In this document: positions 5,935-8,817 of the stretch, piece after piece | How the letters are laid out: each line of letters begins with the position of its first letter | Numbering within the stretch: position 1 is the first letter of the stretch | Assembly (NCBI GenBank): GCA_031285815.1 | Contig: JAITVM010000168.1 | Coordinates: 1-8,817, forward strand | DNA: 8,817 bases | From: Clostridiales bacterium | Lineage (GTDB): Bacteria > Bacillota > Clostridia > Lachnospirales > JAITVM01 | Direction of reading: 5' to 3' | Notes under the pieces: generated by a model | What the model was told of the DNA's origin: nothing | What the model saw: the letters and a program-made list of their open reading frames with translations, nothing else | Databases searched by the model: none | Translations under genes and position numbers: made by a program

Positions 5935-8050
5935 CAATGGCAAAGTCTATCTTCCGCTCTTCTTTGTCTGCCCTAATTGCCTCTACAAATATTTTGTCAC
6001 CCAAGGAGTATTTCTTCCCAGTTTTATGGCCAGTATAGCAATAGCCTTTTTCATTATAAATATAATTGTCGCTAGGGAATAGGCCATCTATCCTAATCAT
6101 CCCTTCCACGGTGTTTGGCAAAGTAACATAAAGGCCCCATGAAGTAACTGAAGTTATTATGCCTTCAAATATTTCATTTAAATGGCCTTTCATATATTCG
6201 GCTTTTTTCATAGCATCGACTTCGCGCTCTGCCTCTTCTGCAGTACGCTCTGTTATCGAACATTGTTTGCACACAGGGGGCAAATTGTGTTCGTAGTAGC
6301 TTTTCCTTGATTCCGTTACCCCGGATTTTATATTTTCTTTAATAATCCTGTGGATCTGCAAATCCGGGTACCTCCGTATTGGGGAAGTAAAGTGTGTGTA
6401 ATATTTTGATGCCAAGCCAAAATGCCCTAAATTTACATCAGTATAGCGGGCCTGTTTAAGGCTTCTTAAAACAATCCTTGACACAACATTTTCTTCAGGG
6501 GAGGCTTCGATTTTAGAAAGCAGTTTCTGAAGGTTCTTTGGGTGGGATGGGTTCCCCTTAATACTATACCCAAATTGTTTAATGAATTCTATTAAGGCCT
6601 CCATTTTTTCCGGGTCAGGCTCTTCATGTACCCTGTATACAAATGGCATCTCCATCCAATAATAAGTTTCTGCAATTGTTTCGTTTGCCATTAACATAAA
6701 CTCTTCAATAATACCTGTAGCTTTATTACGTTCATAGGCTTTTATATCTATTGCCTTGCCATCTTCATCAACAATAATTTTAGCCTCTGGGAAATCAAAT
6801 TCTATCGCACCGCGGCCTACCCTCTTCTCCCTTAGTGCCCCTGATAATTTTTCCATATTTTTAAGCATTTCCATATAATTTATATATTCTTGTAAATATA
6901 TTGATTCTGGGTCAGTTATTAAATCATTGACTATAGTATATGTCATTTTTTTGCTGACATTTACCACTGCTTCAAAAATTTCATGGTCTACAAGGGCCCC
7001 TTCTTTATCAATCTCCATTACACACGAAAGCGCCAGCCTGTCAACCTTCTCATCTAAAGAGCAGATACCATTTGATAATTTATGGGGGAGCATTGGTATA
7101 ACCCTATCAGCCAAATAAACGCTTGTTCCACGTTTCAAAGCCTCTTTGTCGAGAGGGCGCCCTTCTTTTACATAATATGTCACATCTGCTATATATACAC
7201 CCAAAACATAATTGCCCTGTTCATTTATTTCTAAAGATATAGCATCGTCCACATCTTTTGTGTCATCGCCATCAATTGTAATAATTTTTTTGCCCCGGAT
7301 GTCCCGCCTGCCCAGCATTTCTTTTTCTGACACGTGGCCCGGTATATATTCTATTTCCTTATATACATCTTCCGGAAAATCAGTAGGTATCCCAAGCTGC
7401 CCGACTATGCTAAGTACATCTACCCCCGGGTCATTTGCGTGGCCAATTATTTCTACAACCTCGCCTTCCAGGTTGTCAGCTTCCCGGTTGTATTTCTTGA
7501 TGCTACAGACAACTTTATGCCCATTAACAGCACCTAAGTTTTTATTTTTAGGTATCCTTATATATTCAGATAATTTCCTATTATCAGGTATTACAAAAGA
7601 TTCTTTTTTCCTAGCTACAAAAACCCCAACAATACGGTTAAAATCCCGTTCGATAACCTTAACAATAATACCCTCCGGCTTTTTAAACGCATTGCCTGCA
7701 GATGTGACCCTGCAAAAAACTTTATCTTTATGGATTGCGCCATTAACTTCGCTTAGCGGGATAAAAACCTCTTCCTTCACTTGCCCCTCTGGCGCGACAA
7801 ACCCAAAGCCACGGCTTGTGCCCATAAACTTACCAACAATAATGTTAGCCCTCTGTGGCAAGCTAACGTTCCCCTTTTTTGTAATATATATTTTCCCCCC
7901 GGCCTCTAAATCAAATATAAGCTTTTCAAAAGCTTTCTTCTCAGGCTCAGGTACCTGCATTAAAAACGAGATTTCTTTTATCTTCATTGGCTTATATTTT
8001 TCGTCACCCAAAAAAGATAATATTTTCATCTCCCTATCATCTATCTCCAT
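5918..8050 (-). CDS. rnr: Ribonuclease R
   Basis: A 3'-5' processive exoribonuclease of the RNB (RNase II) family that degrades structured RNA in the cytoplasm and takes part in RNA quality control with tmRNA-SmpB. In the 710 residues: an N-terminal winged-helix-like segment (about 5-62), two cold-shock-type OB domains (about 68-125 with RGFGFV at 80-85, and about 135-200), the RNB catalytic domain (about 245-575), and a C-terminal S1 domain (about 625-707). The metal-binding acidic cluster is TIDGDDTKDVDD (258-269: Asp260, 266, 268, 269). The conserved FTSPIRRYPDLQIHR lies at 554-568. ATG at 8050 is preceded by TTAGGAG (8067-8061). The protein ends right after the S1 domain and lacks the long Lys-rich tail of E. 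coli and Bacillus RNase R. No convincing promoter was found between the secG terminator and this gene. Confidence 0.96.
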   Translation of the reverse strand: MEIDDREMKILSFLGDEKYKPMKIKEISFLMQVPEPEKKAFEKLIFDLEAGGKIYITKKGNVSLPQRANIIVGKFMGTSRGFGFVAPEGQVKEEVFIPLSEVNGAIHKDKVFCRVTSAGNAFKKPEGIIVKVIERDFNRIVGVFVARKKESFVIPDNRKLSEYIRIPKNKNLGAVNGHKVVCSIKKYNREADNLEGEVVEIIGHANDPGVDVLSIVGQLGIPTDFPEDVYKEIEYIPGHVSEKEMLGRRDIRGKKIITIDGDDTKDVDDAISLEINEQGNYVLGVYIADVTYYVKEGRPLDKEALKRGTSVYLADRVIPMLPHKLSNGICSLDEKVDRLALSCVMEIDKEGALVDHEIFEAVVNVSKKMTYTIVNDLITDPESIYLQEYINYMEMLKNMEKLSGALREKRVGRGAIEFDFPEAKIIVDEDGKAIDIKAYERNKATGIIEEFMLMANETIAETYYWMEMPFVYRVHEEPDPEKMEALIEFIKQFGYSIKGNPSHPKNLQKLLSKIEASPEENVVSRIVLRSLKQARYTDVNLGHFGLASKYYTHFTSPIRRYPDLQIHRIIKENIKSGVTESRKSYYEHNLPPVCKQCSITERTAEEAEREVDAMKKAEYMKGHLNEIFEGIITSVTSWGLYVTLPNTVEGMIRIDGLFPSDNYIYNEKGYCYTGHKTGKKYSLGDKIFVEAIRADKEERKIDFAIATPIQ

Positions 8051-8090
8051 TAAATACTTTCTCCTAATTTAATATTTATTTTTATATAGT

Positions 8091-8137
8091 AAAATAAAAA
8101 AACCATAATAATAAGCGCGCCTTATAAATTATGGTTT
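8091..8137 (-). terminator. Intrinsic terminator between secG and rnr
   Basis: AAACCATAAT (8100-8109) and ATTATGGTTT (8128-8137) form a perfect 10-bp stem. After a small internal loop this continues as ATAAG/CTTAT (8111-8115 with 8121-8125) around a CGCGC loop. On the minus strand the hairpin runs into seven T, then ATTTT. It lies about 35 bases after the secG stop. A T run (8142-8148) also follows on the plus strand, so it may work both ways. It should separate secG from rnr or let only partial read-through reach rnr. Confidence 0.8.
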
Positions 8138-8172
8138 AAAATTTTTTTAAAATTTCTTGCTTCTTCAAAAAA

Positions 8173-8418
8173 TTAACTGACAAAACCTATTAAGGCAGCA
8201 ACTACAAAAAACACCACACCAGATATTTTTGTATAAAGCTCTAACTTGCCTTCCATAGACCTTCCTTTATTTTTTTCCCAAAAAGTACCGCCTTGCGTTG
8301 AACCGACCCCTACGCTGCCAAGGCCTGATTCCCTCTTTTTCTGAAGAAGAATTACTGCCACCATAAACACACAGTCAATTAATAAAACTATACCTAAAAA
8401 GATAGTTAAACCACTCAT
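8173..8418 (-). CDS. secG: Protein translocase subunit SecG
   Basis: SecG is the small accessory subunit of the SecYEG channel in the cytoplasmic membrane. The 81-residue product has two membrane helices (about 4-25 and 65-80) joined by the conserved loop. That loop has LLQKKRESGLGSVG (24-37), then a Gly-rich stretch and TFWEKNKGR (45-53), which corresponds to the FF.K.KGR region of the family. Length is typical. The start is ATG at 8418-8416, with AGGAGGTG (8432-8425) 6 bases upstream. A GTG at 8427 would extend the protein by three residues but lies inside that ribosome site, so it is rejected. secG upstream of rnr and smpB is a familiar Firmicutes arrangement, although here a terminator follows secG. 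Confidence 0.95.
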   Translation of the reverse strand: MSGLTIFLGIVLLIDCVFMVAVILLQKKRESGLGSVGVGSTQGGTFWEKNKGRSMEGKLELYTKISGVVFFVVAALIGFVS

Positions 8419-8446
8419 CAATAACACCTCCTATTTGACCTTAGAT

Positions 8447-8475
8447 ATTGTAACACATTAATGCGTGCCAAGCAA
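8447..8475 (-). promoter_or_regulatory. Promoter of secG
   Basis: Minus strand: TTGCTT (8475-8470), 17-base spacer, TACAAT (8452-8447). A TG lies a few bases before the -10 (TGTGTTACAAT), but not at the standard extended -10 spacing. The expected transcript start is near 8440, a short leader of about 22 bases before the ATG. The spacer contains an imperfect 14-base palindrome (8453-8466, 12 of 14 symmetric), possibly an operator or chance. Confidence 0.55.
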
Positions 8476-8521
8476 GAAATTATATTGTTAATTTTAACTA
8501 ATTTTTAAGGAAGGGTGAACC

Positions 8522-8551
8522 TTTACAATATAGCATAAAAACGAATATAAT
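8522..8551 (+). promoter_or_regulatory. Promoter of the response-regulator pseudogene
   Basis: Plus strand: TTTACA (8522-8527), 18-base spacer, perfect TATAAT (8546-8551). The expected transcript start is near 8558, a leader of about 77 bases before the ATG at 8635. It is divergent from secG. The promoter looks intact even though the coding sequence it serves is broken. Confidence 0.5.
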
Positions 8552-8556
8552 TAATT

Positions 8557-8596
8557 TACCGGGAGCCCACACAAACAGAAAAGCTTTTGCCCGGTA
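8557..8596 (+). repeat. Inverted repeat at the 5' end of the response-regulator leader
   Basis: TACCGGG (8557-8563) and CCCGGTA (8590-8596) are perfect 7-base inverted copies, 26 bases apart. The loop contains the palindrome AAAAGCTTTT (8579-8588). The predicted transcript begins within a base or two of the left arm, so the hairpin would cap the mRNA. No T-tract follows, so it is not a terminator. It could also be a DNA operator just downstream of the promoter. Confidence 0.45.
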
Positions 8597-8634
8597 TAAA
8601 GATAGAAGCAGCCCCAAAGGATTAGTGATAAAAA

Positions 8635-8817
8635 ATGATAAAAATATTGTTGTTAGAGGATGACCTAAGTTTAATTGACGGCCTTTCATACTCCTTAAAA
8701 AAACAAGGGATTGATACCGATATTGCCCCGACGCTCCGGGAGGCCGAAAGTTTTTTTGCCACCTGAAAATATAGCTTGCTCCTCTAAGACGTTTCCCTGC
8801 CCTACGGTTCAGGGTTT
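8635..8817 (+). pseudogene. Two-component response regulator, receiver domain broken by two in-frame stops (runs off window)
   Basis: From ATG 8635 the frame reads MIKILLLEDDLSLIDGLSYS, with the receiver-domain acidic pair Asp9-Asp10 in the usual place after the first strand. After codon 43 there is TGA (8764-8766). The same frame then continues KYSLLL, TAA (8785-8787), DVSLPYGSGF to the window end. In intact receivers this reads like KYDLLLLDVSLPDGSGF, so the TAA replaces the residue just before the phosphoacceptor Asp (codon 52, 8788-8790). Asp has also apparently become Ser and Tyr at two nearby positions. There is no frameshift. The ribosome site is poor: AAAGGA lies 13 bases away. Several independent changes point to a decayed gene rather than one sequencing error. 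The output domain and any partner kinase are outside the window. The first 43 codons alone cannot form a receiver. Confidence 0.8.

Noticed and set aside
7212..8072. A 286-residue open frame opposite rnr
   Set aside because: Antisense shadow; Ser/Thr/Pro-rich composition without motifs, while the minus strand codes for unmistakable RNase R.
8416..8432. GTG start for secG three codons upstream
   Set aside because: The GTG (8427-8425) is part of the AGGAGGTG ribosome site; the ATG at 8418 is correctly spaced.
8498..8689. A 63-residue open frame on the minus strand near the right end
   Set aside because: It covers the divergent promoter and the start of the response-regulator sequence, and has no ribosome site or family resemblance.
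8764..8787. Recoding of TGA and TAA as sense codons in the response regulator
   Set aside because: Two different stop codons would have to be read through in one gene. No other gene in the window uses an internal stop, and nearby conserved residues are also changed. Decay is simpler.

Overview
The window looks like chromosomal DNA from a low-GC Gram-positive bacterium, most likely a member of the Clostridia. The evidence is the AT-rich intergenic sequence, strong GGAGG-type ribosome sites, sigma-A-like promoters with 17-base spacers, and the secG-rnr-smpB gene set in the order usual for Firmicutes. No tRNA, rRNA, CRISPR array or insertion sequence was seen. No gene-free stretch reaches 300 bases.

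Left part (1-4443, minus strand). The first 150 bases hold the start of an ABC exporter-like membrane protein that runs off the window, preceded by a promoter and an intrinsic terminator. Next comes a two-gene operon (4335 to 417) coding for the two halves of a heterodimeric ABC exporter. The promoter-proximal half has a degenerate ATPase site (Asp for the catalytic Glu, Gln for the switch His) and a normal signature. The second half has normal catalytic residues and a changed signature (VSQGQ). The defects are complementary, so the pair should form one working and one degenerate ATP site, as in TM287/288. The operon promoter overlaps a nested inverted repeat lying just after smpB.

Middle and right part (4448-8427). 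smpB, rnr and secG lie on the minus strand and code for the trans-translation factor SmpB, the 3'-5' exonuclease RNase R and the Sec channel subunit SecG. Between smpB and rnr, on the opposite strand, sits a membrane-anchored S41-family peptidase that keeps the Ser/Lys/Gln catalytic set but has lost the PDZ domain. It diverges from smpB across a compact promoter region and overlaps the 3' end of rnr by 17 bases. A clear intrinsic terminator separates secG from rnr.

Right edge (8428-8817). A divergent intergenic region carries a minus promoter for secG and a plus promoter for a response-regulator gene. That gene starts with a normal receiver-domain sequence but has two in-frame stop codons just before the phosphoacceptor Asp, so it is read as a pseudogene. 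Its 3' part is outside the window.

Overall this is mostly housekeeping (protein export, RNA decay, ribosome rescue) next to an export pump and a decaying regulator. I did not find a clearly new multi-gene system. The most unusual items are the PDZ-less S41 peptidase placed inside the rnr/smpB locus, the broken response regulator, and the overlapping hairpin/promoter elements between smpB and the exporter operon.
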